Below are positions 24,971 through 34,285 of a stretch of 64,000 nucleotides of DNA, one piece after another. This DNA comes from Ruminiclostridium sp. Its GTDB lineage: Bacteria > Bacillota > Clostridia > Oscillospirales > Ruminococcaceae. The translations under genes and the position numbers were made by a program. Location of the stretch: positions 62,001-126,000 of the forward strand of contig JAGAWN010000124.1 of assembly GCA_017941355.1 (NCBI GenBank), in the 5' to 3' direction. Under the pieces are notes generated by a model. That model was not told the DNA's origin, did not search any database, and saw nothing but the letters and a program-made list of their open reading frames with translations. Position 1 is the stretch's first letter. The number at the start of each line of letters is the position of its first letter.

Positions 24971-25906
24971 TTAATCGAGATACTTTCCGAGCAGTTTCTT
25001 GATCGCCCAGTTGGCGATAAGCATTACCGCGAACAATACAAAGCATATTGCCGAGGAGTAGCCCATTTCGTATCTAATGGAACCGTAGTCATATGCGTGG
25101 GTCATTATTGTATGACCGGCGTAGTCGGTTGTCGGGAAAGCTGTGAGCATACGTCCGATATCGCCCGCCGTGAATGACGAAGTGATCTGCATTACCGCTG
25201 CGAACATGAGCTGCGGACCCATAGCGGGGATAGTAACGTAGATAAGTTCCTGACCTCTGTTCTTGATACCCTCGATTGCACCCGCCTCGTAACGGTCTCT
25301 CGGGATACCCTGGAGACCTGCGCGGATAGCAAGGAAGCCTGCACCCAGCGCCATCCAGAGCTGTACGACTATCAGAACTCCCATGATGTAGTTCGCGTCG
25401 GTGAGCCACTGGATCGCGCCCTTTGCTATACCGAGGTTGATAAGGTACGCGTTCATGATACCGTAAGTATCACCGGAGAAGATAAGCTGCCATGTGGTGT
25501 AGATGTTACCGGCAAGTGTCGGAGCGTAGAAAACGAATGTGAACACCGTTTTCATAGGTCCCGGCAGCTCGTTTATCAGCCACGCGAGAATAAAGCAGAG
25601 TATGTAGCTTATAGGTCCCGTTACTACCGCGAACACAAGTGTGTTCTCGATAGCTTTCAGGAATACCTCGTCCTCGAGGAACAGAGAGTAGAAGTTGCTC
25701 AGACCCACCCAGCGCGGGAACTGCGCCATGTTGAAGTTTGTAAATCCCATAGGGAGGGAGATGCAGACCGGAATTATCATGAATATGAGGAACAGTACGA
25801 AGTACGGAGCGATAAGTCCGTAAACTCCCACGTTCTTTTTCATTTCTCTCAGTGTATATCGGAACTTATTGTCCTCGATATAGAGAGATTTTTCTTGCTT
25901 TGCCAA
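24971..25906 (-). CDS. Sugar-type ABC transporter permease (MalF/UgpA-like), first pair
   Basis: A 311-residue CUT1 permease. It starts with TTG at 25906, eight bases after GGAGG. The first span is VYGLIAPYFVLFLIFMIIPV. The EAA-type loop reads YEAGAIEGIKNRGQELIYVTIPA, a slightly diverged motif. It lies 16 bases after the binding-protein gene. It should form a heterodimer with the next permease. Confidence 0.9.
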   Translation of the reverse strand: MAKQEKSLYIEDNKFRYTLREMKKNVGVYGLIAPYFVLFLIFMIIPVCISLPMGFTNFNMAQFPRWVGLSNFYSLFLEDEVFLKAIENTLVFAVVTGPISYILCFILAWLINELPGPMKTVFTFVFYAPTLAGNIYTTWQLIFSGDTYGIMNAYLINLGIAKGAIQWLTDANYIMGVLIVVQLWMALGAGFLAIRAGLQGIPRDRYEAGAIEGIKNRGQELIYVTIPAMGPQLMFAAVMQITSSFTAGDIGRMLTAFPTTDYAGHTIMTHAYDYGSIRYEMGYSSAICFVLFAVMLIANWAIKKLLGKYLD

Positions 25907-25922
25907 TGCTTTTCCCTCCTGT

Positions 25923-28898
25923 TTAATTGCTTATCAGGGCGAGATCCTGATTCTTTCTCGTGATCTCGGAGTTGATGTCTCTGTTGTAGGAAGACAGTGC
26001 GTATCTCGGGTTCCATGCGTCGTTTACTACTGCTCTGAACGCGTTTTTAACGTGACGTGTGGTTGCGTAGGAAGCGGGGATTATCGGGATCTCAACTGTC
26101 TTGCTCATAGCGTCGGAGATCTTGTTGTACTCGGAGTTTGACCACGGGAGAGCCGCAAGCGCGTTCTTGTTCGCGGTATCGAAACGTCCCATCTGTCCCA
26201 TCTGACCTTCGATCGTTCTGCCGTAGCTGGTCATTACATCATCGGAGGTGAACCACTTGATGAATTCCCACGCCGCGTTCTTGTCAACGCACTTGGTAAA
26301 TACCACCGCGCCGGCGCTGCTGGAGTTTGCCGCATAGTTGATATTGCCTATAGGCTTGCCGTTGATATCAACATCATCGGGAGTTCCGGGAACGTGTGTG
26401 AAGTTCCACAGACCCTTGATCTCCGGAGCAGAAACAGTTAACTGGTTGAAGAATGTGTAGTTGTTGATGATGATCGGCATTTCACCTGTTCTGAAACGTG
26501 TGAACGGGTCGTATGTCTGCTCAAAGTCGTAGATCGTATAGAAGTCAGTCCACTTCTTGAACACATCTACTATTATCTTTCTGTCAAATGTTGTCTGTGA
26601 AAGATCGTCAACATACATATTGTTGCCGGTCTGGAGGACAAGCATGGAGAATGTGTCTCCGGACTCAAAGATCGAACTTGAAAGGTTGGATGTAGGCTGT
26701 ACAAGACCGACTGTCAGGTACGAACGCTGGAGAACCGGTATTATCTCTATAAGCTGATCCCATGTTTCCGGGATATCTTCTTCATGTATGCCAAGCTCTT
26801 CGAGAATATCCGATCTGTAGAACATCATCGGGAAAGTCTGAGAAACGGGAAGTCCGTAAACGCCGCCGTTGTAGGTGTAGAGTGTAGAGATACTGTCTGT
26901 GAATCTGCTTTCTACGACCTCCTGATAATCGAGGAATTCGGAAATATCTACGAGAAGTCCTCTTGCCGCGCACTGTATCGGGAAGTCACCGCCGAGGAAC
27001 AGCGCGATATCCGGTCCTTTTCCGGCAAGCGTAGCTTCGAGGATAGCGCCCTGAACGAGGTTGATGCTTGCCTGAACGCCGGAGTTGCCCTGGTTGAAGT
27101 CATTATCAACGAGATCCTTTACGACCGTTGCCTGGTCACGTCCGAGAGATACCCATACGTTGAGGGATTTCTCACTTGTGTCGGAAAGCATTGTGTAATC
27201 TTCAAAGAATGAACCTATGAATGCCTGGAAGCCGAATGCGAATTCTTCAAAGAAATTGCCGTTTGCGCCGCGGATATTGTTCTTTTCGTGTGCCGTCAGA
27301 ACTTCGATGTAATCGAGTTCGAGAGGCTGGTCACGGTAGTCTCTCATCCATGCGGAGACCGCGGAGATGTAATCTTTCAGAGTTCCTACCATCTGCGGGA
27401 TCTCGTCAACCTTGTCAACACAGCGCTGGAGAATTACCGCGAGGGACTGGAGGGACGAAGCTTCGGAACCCTGACCGAGTTTTTCGATGTTTGCCTTTTC
27501 TCTGTAGAGAGTATCTATTGCATTTTCAAATACATCAATAAGTTCGGTGATCTGTCTGTCAACCTGATAATCGTTGTATTCATCGGGGGACGGACCTGTT
27601 ATCATAAGAATACGTCTGTAGTAGTAGTTCAGCTCATAAACGAGATCGTCGAGTCTTCTCATTATCTCGCCTATGTCACCGGGAACAACCTCCATTGTCA
27701 GAAAGTGTTCGCCTGCTTCAAGGAAGAGGTAAAGATCGTTTCCGTTGGAATCTTTAAGATTCTGAATGTACCAGTTCGGATCATAGGGGAATGAAACTAT
27801 GTCCATTTCCTTGTTCGGAACTGCTCCGTCTATGTAGATGCGTCTGTTGGAATAGAATCCGCGCATCTTGTTCTGTCTTGCCTTGAACGAGATATTGTAG
27901 TAACCGTCGGTAGGAACGGTGAAGCTCCATGTTATAGCCTGAGCAGCCTTGTTCCATGTATCCGAACCTATGGTGTTGTATCTCTGCTTGGTGGGGTGGG
28001 ACGGGCTTGCATAGCTGGAGGTTCTGTCGTATGTGGCGTAGAGTGTGGAGGCTGTCTTGTATATCGGGGACTCACCCTGTATCAATATAGTGTTTGTTCC
28101 TATATCATTCTTGCCGAGAGAAAGCTCGGGAGTATTCTGGATATCTCCCTGTGCCGGTTCCACATAATCCGGAAGCTCATCATAATTCTTGAATGTTATG
28201 GTTTTGAGAGCTATATTGGTTCTGATACCCTCGATAGTAAGAGTATGCTTTCCGGTTGTAAGGTTGAAGAAGTAGGGATCGTTGAACAAACCTTCCTTAT
28301 CCTTGACCGGATATGTTACCCACATATCCTTTTCGATCTGTGTAGGCTTCAGTTCGTTATCCTTGCTGTCCTTTCTTATTTCGGAAGCGTCCTCCCAGTA
28401 TCTGTCAAGTGTGATATCATTGCAGGCTGTGAACGGGTATTCACCGTCTATCATAATTCCTATATCAACAGTGGTGCTGCCGCCGGATATCGTATAATAG
28501 AAGAACTCTAAGCAGTAGTTTCCTGCTTCCGCAACTTCAAACTCATATTCAAGCTTGCCGCGGTTGTTAGTCCAGACAGCACATTGTTCCTGACCGGAAT
28601 AATCCATTACCTCTACAAGAGGAGCTGTCCCTTCGGCGTCCTCGACCCTGGTTCCGGTGCCTGCTTCAATAACTATCTCTTTTTTGGGGAAAACATCGTT
28701 CTTATGCTTTTCGTAATAAGCACTGTACGCATTTTCCCTGTTACCGGTATTCATAACATTTTTGATTGCCGATACCTCTATCTCCTCTTCGGTTAGAGAA
28801 GACTGATCCTCGTTCTCCGCGTAAACGGGAACGGTCTGCACCGTCAGAAGCATTGCTGCCGCGAGAAGTATCGCCGGTATTTTTTTCTTCTTGCCCAA
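25923..28898 (-). CDS. Large extracellular solute-binding protein with N-terminal carbohydrate-binding-like part
   Basis: About 991 residues, twice the size of ordinary ABC binding proteins. Start: TTG at 28898 (MGKKKKIPAILLAAAMLL) six bases after GGTGGAG; a GTG four codons earlier overlaps that site. Residues 1-27 are a signal peptide without a lipobox. Two beta-rich jelly-roll-like stretches follow (about 95-235 and 280-420; LEYEFEVAEAGNYCLEFFYY, WSFTVPTDGYYNISF), resembling carbohydrate-binding modules. A helical linker (about 430-560) leads to a class I solute-binding fold (GPDIALFLGGDFPIQCAARGLL, YGLPVSQTFPMMFYRSDIL, AWEFIKWFTSDD). How it stays at the surface without a lipid anchor is unclear. 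The substrate is probably a glycan. Confidence 0.85.
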   Translation of the reverse strand: MGKKKKIPAILLAAAMLLTVQTVPVYAENEDQSSLTEEEIEVSAIKNVMNTGNRENAYSAYYEKHKNDVFPKKEIVIEAGTGTRVEDAEGTAPLVEVMDYSGQEQCAVWTNNRGKLEYEFEVAEAGNYCLEFFYYTISGGSTTVDIGIMIDGEYPFTACNDITLDRYWEDASEIRKDSKDNELKPTQIEKDMWVTYPVKDKEGLFNDPYFFNLTTGKHTLTIEGIRTNIALKTITFKNYDELPDYVEPAQGDIQNTPELSLGKNDIGTNTILIQGESPIYKTASTLYATYDRTSSYASPSHPTKQRYNTIGSDTWNKAAQAITWSFTVPTDGYYNISFKARQNKMRGFYSNRRIYIDGAVPNKEMDIVSFPYDPNWYIQNLKDSNGNDLYLFLEAGEHFLTMEVVPGDIGEIMRRLDDLVYELNYYYRRILMITGPSPDEYNDYQVDRQITELIDVFENAIDTLYREKANIEKLGQGSEASSLQSLAVILQRCVDKVDEIPQMVGTLKDYISAVSAWMRDYRDQPLELDYIEVLTAHEKNNIRGANGNFFEEFAFGFQAFIGSFFEDYTMLSDTSEKSLNVWVSLGRDQATVVKDLVDNDFNQGNSGVQASINLVQGAILEATLAGKGPDIALFLGGDFPIQCAARGLLVDISEFLDYQEVVESRFTDSISTLYTYNGGVYGLPVSQTFPMMFYRSDILEELGIHEEDIPETWDQLIEIIPVLQRSYLTVGLVQPTSNLSSSIFESGDTFSMLVLQTGNNMYVDDLSQTTFDRKIIVDVFKKWTDFYTIYDFEQTYDPFTRFRTGEMPIIINNYTFFNQLTVSAPEIKGLWNFTHVPGTPDDVDINGKPIGNINYAANSSSAGAVVFTKCVDKNAAWEFIKWFTSDDVMTSYGRTIEGQMGQMGRFDTANKNALAALPWSNSEYNKISDAMSKTVEIPIIPASYATTRHVKNAFRAVVNDAWNPRYALSSYNRDINSEITRKNQDLALISN

Positions 28899-28960
28899 AA
28901 TAAGCTCCACCTTTCCGGATTCATATTATTATGAGTTGTTATTCTTTGATTAAAAGCAGA

Positions 28961-29899
28961 TCACTGCTTATATATACTGATTTTTCCGTCCTCAAGCTCT
29001 ACGCGGACTCTGTCTCCTCCGCTTATGCCGAGAGCCGACAGATAATCTTTCGGGATCTGCAAACGTCCCGCCTTATCAAGCAGCACAAGTTCATCGTGAA
29101 CTTCGCTTTCTTCCATTGCCCGGATCTCAGCCTGCTGTATCTCGCTCAGCTCGTCGAATGAGATACCCGTCAGCACAGGCTTTCTGCGTATCATCTCGCT
29201 TGAAGTCTTGCCGTCGCGTATTGCGACTACACGGTCTATGGACTTTGCGAGGTTCACATCATGTGTGACGATAATTACGGTAACGCCGGTTTCCTTGTTC
29301 AGACGCTTGAAAACATCGAGCACATTCCCCGCGGTTTTCGTATCTACCGCTCCCGTAGGTTCGTCTGCAAGCAGCAGCTTCGGGTTGTTTGCAAGCGCTA
29401 TTGCAATTGCCACTCTCTGCTGCTCACCGCCGGACATCTGTCCGAGCATCGAATTTTTTCTTGCGGAGAGTCCGACCATATCCAGCAGATATTCCGCACG
29501 TTTGCGCCTGTTTTCGTAACCGCTCAGCAGCATCGGCATTTCTACGTTTTCGACCGCCGTAAGATAAGGGATCAGGTTGCGCGCATTGTTCTGCCAGACA
29601 AAACCGACTGTTTTACGCTTATATTCGATAAAATCCTTGTCTGTGAATTTAAGAAGATCTCTTCCGTCTATATAAAGACTGCCTGCCGACGGCTTATCCA
29701 GCCCTCCGAGCATATTCAGAAGTGTTGACTTGCCGGAACCGGAGGCACCGACAATTCCCATAAGCTCTCCGCGCTCGACCGTAAGGTCAAGCCCCTGAAG
29801 CGCCATAACCTCTATATCCCGGCTCTTGTATATTTTGACAAGATTGTCACATCGCACCATAACATTTTCAGGGGGTGCAAGAAGTACGGTTTTCGGCAT
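28961..29899 (-). CDS. LolD/MacB-type ABC ATPase fused to a SpoVT-AbrB domain
   Basis: A 312-residue protein. Residues 12-235 form an ABC ATPase of the LolD/MacB family: Walker A GASGSGKST (51-59), signature MSGGEQQR, Walker B LLLADEPTGAVD. Instead of the TOBE/OB extension found on sugar ATPases such as MsmX, the C-terminus (about 265-312) is an AbrB-like swapped-hairpin domain (LDKAGRLQIPKDYLSALGISGGDRVRVE), normally a DNA-binding or dimerisation fold. No FtsX/MacB-type permease is in the operon. It could power the CUT1 permeases, or be a soluble switch that also binds DNA (inference). Confidence 0.85.
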   Translation of the reverse strand: MPKTVLLAPPENVMVRCDNLVKIYKSRDIEVMALQGLDLTVERGELMGIVGASGSGKSTLLNMLGGLDKPSAGSLYIDGRDLLKFTDKDFIEYKRKTVGFVWQNNARNLIPYLTAVENVEMPMLLSGYENRRKRAEYLLDMVGLSARKNSMLGQMSGGEQQRVAIAIALANNPKLLLADEPTGAVDTKTAGNVLDVFKRLNKETGVTVIIVTHDVNLAKSIDRVVAIRDGKTSSEMIRRKPVLTGISFDELSEIQQAEIRAMEESEVHDELVLLDKAGRLQIPKDYLSALGISGGDRVRVELEDGKISIYKQ

Positions 29900-29921
29900 T
29901 ATCTGTTCCTGTATATTTATA

Positions 29922-30623
29922 TTATAATGGTATATTGTTTCTTACTGTATTTACGATCTCTCCGTCCTCGAGAGAATACACAACATCCGCAAGCTGCATC
30001 ATAGCCTCATCATGCGTGGTCATCACTACTGTGATACCGTCGTCATGCACAAGCTCCCTGAACAGAGCCAGTACGGCAGTTCCGGTATTTGAGTCGAGGG
30101 CGGCTGTAGGTTCGTCCGCGAAGATGATCTCGGGCTTGTTTGCAACAGCTCTTGCAATTGCGGCTCTCTGCTGCTCACCGCCGGAAAGTTCACCGGGACG
30201 ATGATTCATACGTTTTCCGAGTCCCACTCTTGTAAGACACTCCTTAGCCCTTGCTGTTCTGCCTGAGATCGGGTGTCCCGCGAGCCGGAGCGAAAATTCC
30301 ACATTTTCCAGTGCTGTCATAGTCGATATAAGAGCAACCGACTGGAAAACGAACGAAAGCTTCTGTCTGCGCAGTTTGTCGCGTTCGGGATCACTTAGTT
30401 TTCCTATATCCTCACCGCAAAAGTAAACGTTTCCGCTGTTTTGTCTGTCGAGCGCACCGAGAATATTTATCAGGGTGGTTTTGCCTGAACCGGAACGTCC
30501 TCGCAGACATACCAGTTCACCCTCGTTTACTTCCAGATTTATATCTGTGAGTGCGTGAACAACGCTTCCGTCGCCTATTGTGAAATCCCGGGAGATGTGT
30601 TCGGCTTTTAGTACATTTTTCAT
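29922..30623 (-). CDS. LolD/MacB-type ABC ATPase
   Basis: A 233-residue ATPase, the first gene of the leftward operon. Walker A is GRSGSGKTT, the Q-loop SFVFQSVALI, the signature LSGGEQQR, Walker B IIFADEPTAALD and the switch His MTTHDE. Length and motifs match LolD/MacB, usually paired with lipoprotein or antimicrobial-peptide permeases of the FtsX type, which are absent here. With the next gene (23 bases on) it may form a heterodimeric ATPase. A consensus promoter lies 90 bases upstream. Confidence 0.88.
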   Translation of the reverse strand: MKNVLKAEHISRDFTIGDGSVVHALTDINLEVNEGELVCLRGRSGSGKTTLINILGALDRQNSGNVYFCGEDIGKLSDPERDKLRRQKLSFVFQSVALISTMTALENVEFSLRLAGHPISGRTARAKECLTRVGLGKRMNHRPGELSGGEQQRAAIARAVANKPEIIFADEPTAALDSNTGTAVLALFRELVHDDGITVVMTTHDEAMMQLADVVYSLEDGEIVNTVRNNIPL

Positions 30624-30710
30624 AAGTTAAGAGAAAAATAATGTTAATTTTACTGCAAATTATCTGAAAAATATGAAAACGAGCATAGTTACCCCATACT
30701 TTACCTTACT

Positions 30711-30739
30711 ATTATATCAAAAATCATCTGTTTTGTCAA
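30711..30739 (-). promoter_or_regulatory. Consensus promoter of the ten-gene ABC operon
   Basis: Minus strand TTGACA (30739-30734), a 17-base spacer and TATAAT (30716-30711): a perfect sigma-A promoter. It lies in the 359-base divergent gap 30624-30982, which is otherwise AT-rich, with no gene seen. Confidence 0.8.
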
Positions 30740-30903
30740 TAACCCATAAAAAACTTTTGAAGCCTATTATTTTCTTGTTGCGAATTAACCAAAAAAGATA
30801 AAAATTAAGTAAAAATTAGCAGATATAGACAATCACATTAAATTTACTACAAGATATTGAATCAAATAATATGAAGCAAGTAATCGTTTTCTACATTTTA
30901 TTC

Positions 30904-30932
30904 TTGATTTTTATAAAAAATCGTGATAATAT
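30904..30932 (+). promoter_or_regulatory. Promoter of the patatin-like gene
   Basis: TTGATT (30904-30909), a 17-base spacer and TAATAT (30927-30932), 50 bases before the start codon. Confidence 0.5.
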
Positions 30933-30982
30933 ATAAAATATATTACATATTTCTTTTCATTTCATCAAAATAAGGAGATAAC

Positions 30983-31831
30983 ATGAAAACAGGACTTGTA
31001 CTCGAGGGTGGAGCAAGCAGAACTATCTTTACCTGCGGGATCCTTGACGCACTTCTCGATAACAACATTTTTTTAAACTATGTTGCCGGAGCGTCTGCCG
31101 GAATATCCTACGGCGTTTCTTATCTTTCAAAGCAGTCCGGAAGAAATCACAAGATCACAGAGCTTTACATGAATGACAAACGGTATATGGGTTTCGGAAA
31201 TATGCTTGACAGAAATAACCGTTCATATTACGGACTTGATTTCGTTTTTGGTGAAGTTCCGGCGAGACTGCTTCCTTTTGACTTCGATGAATACAAAAGA
31301 AACGGCGAGAACGGATTCGGCGCGGTGACAAATATCGAGACCGGAAAAACAGAATATATGCGCGTAAAAGCGGAGGACAAGAAATGGACTGTACTCCGCG
31401 CCTCATGTGCATTACCTATACTGTTCAGCCCGATCAAAATAAACGGGGCTTACTACATGGACGGCGGGATAACTGACTCTATACCGTTCAGATATGCGCT
31501 TGACAGCGGACTTGACAAGGTTATAGTTGTTCTGACGCGTCCCCGCGGATATGTGAAAAAACCTGAAAAGCTGACTTCCACGGTAAGACTTAAATATCCG
31601 AAATATCCGAAGCTTGCGGAAGCTCTAAAAAATCGGCATATAATGTACAACCGTGAGCTTGAAGAGCTTTCACAGCTTGAAAAAGAGGGAAAAGCCCTGG
31701 TTCTTGCTCCGGAAAAAGACTACGGTATAAAAAGAACGGAAAACGACCCTAAAATACTGCTCCCGTTTGAAAAAGAAGGATATGATTATGCCGTGCGCAA
31801 TCTTGAAAAAATAAGATCATTCATAAATTGA
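30983..31831 (+). CDS. Patatin-like phospholipase
   Basis: A 282-residue patatin-family lipid hydrolase. The oxyanion loop EGGASR follows the first strand, the nucleophile elbow is GASAG with Ser38, and the catalytic Asp is Asp160 in YYMDGGITDSIP, giving the Ser-Asp dyad of the family. It cleaves acyl chains from (phospho)lipids. There is no signal peptide, so it is probably cytoplasmic and membrane-associated. TAAGGAG precedes the ATG. It is a single-gene unit with its own promoter. Confidence 0.88.
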   Translation: MKTGLVLEGGASRTIFTCGILDALLDNNIFLNYVAGASAGISYGVSYLSKQSGRNHKITELYMNDKRYMGFGNMLDRNNRSYYGLDFVFGEVPARLLPFDFDEYKRNGENGFGAVTNIETGKTEYMRVKAEDKKWTVLRASCALPILFSPIKINGAYYMDGGITDSIPFRYALDSGLDKVIVVLTRPRGYVKKPEKLTSTVRLKYPKYPKLAEALKNRHIMYNRELEELSQLEKEGKALVLAPEKDYGIKRTENDPKILLPFEKEGYDYAVRNLEKIRSFIN

Positions 31832-31951
31832 TCCTAAAAAACATGATCTGATTTATCCGTTTTTTGAAAAATCATATCTCCTCATTTTTATATTATATCA
31901 CACAACTATTGTTATGTCACGAACATTTTCATACTTTTATATAAAAAACCC

Positions 31952-31980
31952 TTGATTTTTTCTTTAAAATAGTTTATAAT
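31952..31980 (+). promoter_or_regulatory. Promoter upstream of the SRP RNA
   Basis: TTGATT (31952-31957), a 17-base spacer and TATAAT (31975-31980). A second TATAAT at about 32038 lies just before the RNA and could direct a shorter transcript. Confidence 0.5.
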
Positions 31981-32049
31981 ATATTTTAAGGTTTTCTCTG
32001 CCGCCGGATTTTTTGATCCCGGCAACAGTATGAGATACTTATAATGTAA

Positions 32050-32185
32050 AAAAGCCCTTGAATATGAACACAGACCCCGTGCAAGGTCGTGTTGTGAACC
32101 ATGTCAGGCGGGGAACCGAGCAGCATTAAGCAAATCTTCGGCTTGTGCGCGGCAAGCCTGTGTTCATAATCAAGGGCTTTGTTTT
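32050..32185 (+). ncRNA. ffs: Small signal recognition particle RNA
   Basis: The ends pair over about 20 bases (AGCCCTTGAATATGAACACAG with CTGTGTTCATAATCAAGGGCT). The tip carries the SRP domain IV signature GTCAGG ... GGAA ... AGCAGC, with the GGAA tetraloop closed by CGG/CCG and the asymmetric Ffh-binding loop. It is about 125 bases, with no clear Alu domain. It sits directly upstream of dnaX, the usual place in Firmicutes. It binds Ffh to target nascent membrane proteins. The closing stem followed by TTTGTTTTTG may also act as its terminator. The rest of the 380-base gap 31832-32211 holds promoters and nothing else seen. Confidence 0.9.
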
Positions 32186-32211
32186 TGAAATCAACAGGAA
32201 GGAGAGCCTTT

Positions 32212-33915
32212 ATGTATCTTGCATTATACCGTAAGTACAGACCGCGTACATTCGATGACGTTATATCGCAGGAACATATTACCACAACTCTCAAAAATCA
32301 GCTTAAAAGCGGTCAGTCCTCCCACGCGTACCTCTTTACGGGTTCACGGGGAACAGGTAAAACGACTTGTGCCAAGATCCTCGCCAAAGCTCTTAACTGT
32401 ACCGATCTTCGTGACGGAAATCCCTGTCTTGAATGTGACAGCTGCAAAAGCATAGATGAGGATTATTCTGATATTACCGAAATTGACGCAGCTTCCAACA
32501 ACGGCGTTGACGATGTGAGAGCGCTGAAAGAAGAGTCTTTCTACGCACCCATGTCGGGAAAGTATAAAGTGTACATCATAGATGAGGTACATATGCTTTC
32601 GATCAATGCCTTCAATGCTCTTCTGAAGCTTATAGAGGAGCCGCCTCCCCACGTTGTATTTATTTTTGCAACTACGGAAGTCCACAAAGTACCGGCTACT
32701 ATTCTTTCCCGCTGTCAGAGATTCGAGTTCAGAAGAATTGATATAAATGACAGCAAAAAACGCCTGTTATGGGTAGCGGAACAAGAGGGAAAAAAGCTTT
32801 CGGAGGACGCAGCCTTTCTGATATCCAAGATATCGGAGGGCGGAATGAGAGATGCTCTTTCACTTCTTGACCAATGCTTCGCAGTAAGCGACGATGTTAC
32901 CGAAGAAGTTGTCAGAGAGTGCGCAGGTATCTCAGGCAGCGACTACCTGTTCAGAATATGCAGTCTCGTCAAGGAACAGAATTCCCGTGAGCTGCTTATG
33001 CTCCTGGACGAGCTTACCGCAAAATCCAAAGATGTCACAAGGCTTTGTGAGGAACTTATTTCCCACTACAGAAGCCTTATGCTTATCAAATCCGGCGCTG
33101 ACGCTCTTGCCGTGCGTGTAACGAATTCAGGTTTTGAACAGTTGAAAGAGCAGTCGGATCAATACAGTCTTGAGCAGATAATGCGCTGTCTTTCTATTCT
33201 GAGTGATACATTCACAACAATGGGCAGAGTCCGTACCCCTGCACTCTACCTTGAGATGTGTTTCATAAAGCTCTGTACCCCTAAGCTGGATATGAATGAA
33301 AAATCTCTTTCCGCAAGGATAGACAGGCTTGAACAAATACTCGAAAACGGAGTATCAAACGATTTATTACAGGTGTTACAAAATAAAAAATCAACTGATA
33401 ACAGTACATCTGAAATATTCTCTCAAACCCCGTCAGAATACAGAAAAAAACAGCCTGATGATTTAAAAACAGCTGTTTTTGGAGAGTTGGCAGAACAATC
33501 TTCAGACGTTAAAAAAGTAAGTGAATCAAATCATAAAAATAACACCATAAATAATGAAGAAAATAACATAATAACAGATGTTATTAATAAAAATTATGTC
33601 ACTCCTTTAAATACATGGCAGGATATTATTTCAACTTTGCCTATAAGCATCCGGCTTGGGGTCGAAAGTACAACCGCCTATATCAGCGGTAACAACATTC
33701 TGATAGACGGCGGAAAAATTGCGGTCGATATGGCTCTTAAAGATTACAGAGCAGAAATAACAAGCGCGGCTTCAAAAGCGCTTCACCGCGATGTTGTACT
33801 TTATCCCATGGCACAGTCAGAAATAAAGAAAACACCGGAATCCGGTGTGACAAACAAAGTCAAAGTTTTTCTTGACCGTGCAAGGTCAATGGGAATCGAA
33901 ATAAAAGTAAAATAA
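32212..33915 (+). CDS. dnaX: DNA polymerase III gamma/tau subunit DnaX
   Basis: A 567-residue clamp-loader ATPase. Start MYLALYRKYRPRTFDDV at 32212 follows GGAAGGAG; the frame upstream runs into the SRP RNA. Walker A is GSRGTGKTT, the zinc site CLECDSCKS, the DExx box IIDEVHML, and sensor 1 FATTEVHKVPATILSRCQR. The linker (about residues 390-465) is rich in Asn, Lys and Ser and AT-rich. The C-terminal 95 residues form the domain that contacts the polymerase alpha subunit. It loads the DnaN clamp, and heads the operon dnaX-ebfC-recR. Confidence 0.95.
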   Translation: MYLALYRKYRPRTFDDVISQEHITTTLKNQLKSGQSSHAYLFTGSRGTGKTTCAKILAKALNCTDLRDGNPCLECDSCKSIDEDYSDITEIDAASNNGVDDVRALKEESFYAPMSGKYKVYIIDEVHMLSINAFNALLKLIEEPPPHVVFIFATTEVHKVPATILSRCQRFEFRRIDINDSKKRLLWVAEQEGKKLSEDAAFLISKISEGGMRDALSLLDQCFAVSDDVTEEVVRECAGISGSDYLFRICSLVKEQNSRELLMLLDELTAKSKDVTRLCEELISHYRSLMLIKSGADALAVRVTNSGFEQLKEQSDQYSLEQIMRCLSILSDTFTTMGRVRTPALYLEMCFIKLCTPKLDMNEKSLSARIDRLEQILENGVSNDLLQVLQNKKSTDNSTSEIFSQTPSEYRKKQPDDLKTAVFGELAEQSSDVKKVSESNHKNNTINNEENNIITDVINKNYVTPLNTWQDIISTLPISIRLGVESTTAYISGNNILIDGGKIAVDMALKDYRAEITSAASKALHRDVVLYPMAQSEIKKTPESGVTNKVKVFLDRARSMGIEIKVK

Positions 33916-33933
33916 CGAAAGGAAACAGAAACT

Positions 33934-34284
33934 ATGAAAGCAAGATTACCTCAGGGATACACAAACAAGGGAGCCGCAAACATGAACTCCATGGTAAAGC
34001 AGGCACAGAAGATGCAGGAGGACATTCAGCAGGTTCAGGAAAGACTCGAACAGACTGACTTCACCGAAACTGCAGGCGGCGGAATGGTAGAACTTACTAT
34101 GACAGGCGGCAGAGTTCTCAAAGAACTTAAAATCAATCCCGACATTGTTGATAAGGAAGAGATCGATGAACTCCAGGATATCATCATTGCAGGCGTAAAC
34201 GCTGTTATCCAGAAGATAGATGAGGAAAGCGCAAAAGAAATGGAAAAGGTAACAGGCGGCGTAAGCTTCCCCGGACTTTTCTGA
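33934..34284 (+). CDS. ebfC: Nucleoid-associated protein YbaB/EbfC
   Basis: A 116-residue member of the YbaB/EbfC family, which forms small DNA-binding dimers. Helices with MVKQAQKMQEDIQQVQERL and a central strand MVELTMTGGRVLKELKINP are typical. It lies between dnaX and recR, the near-universal order. AAAGGAAAC precedes the ATG; the stop is one base from the recR start. Confidence 0.93.
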   Translation: MKARLPQGYTNKGAANMNSMVKQAQKMQEDIQQVQERLEQTDFTETAGGGMVELTMTGGRVLKELKINPDIVDKEEIDELQDIIIAGVNAVIQKIDEESAKEMEKVTGGVSFPGLF

Positions 34285-34285
34285 A

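Noticed and set aside
32050..32185. Structured region considered as a riboswitch or T-box for dnaX
   Set aside because: The SRP domain IV signature and pairing ends identify it as SRP RNA.
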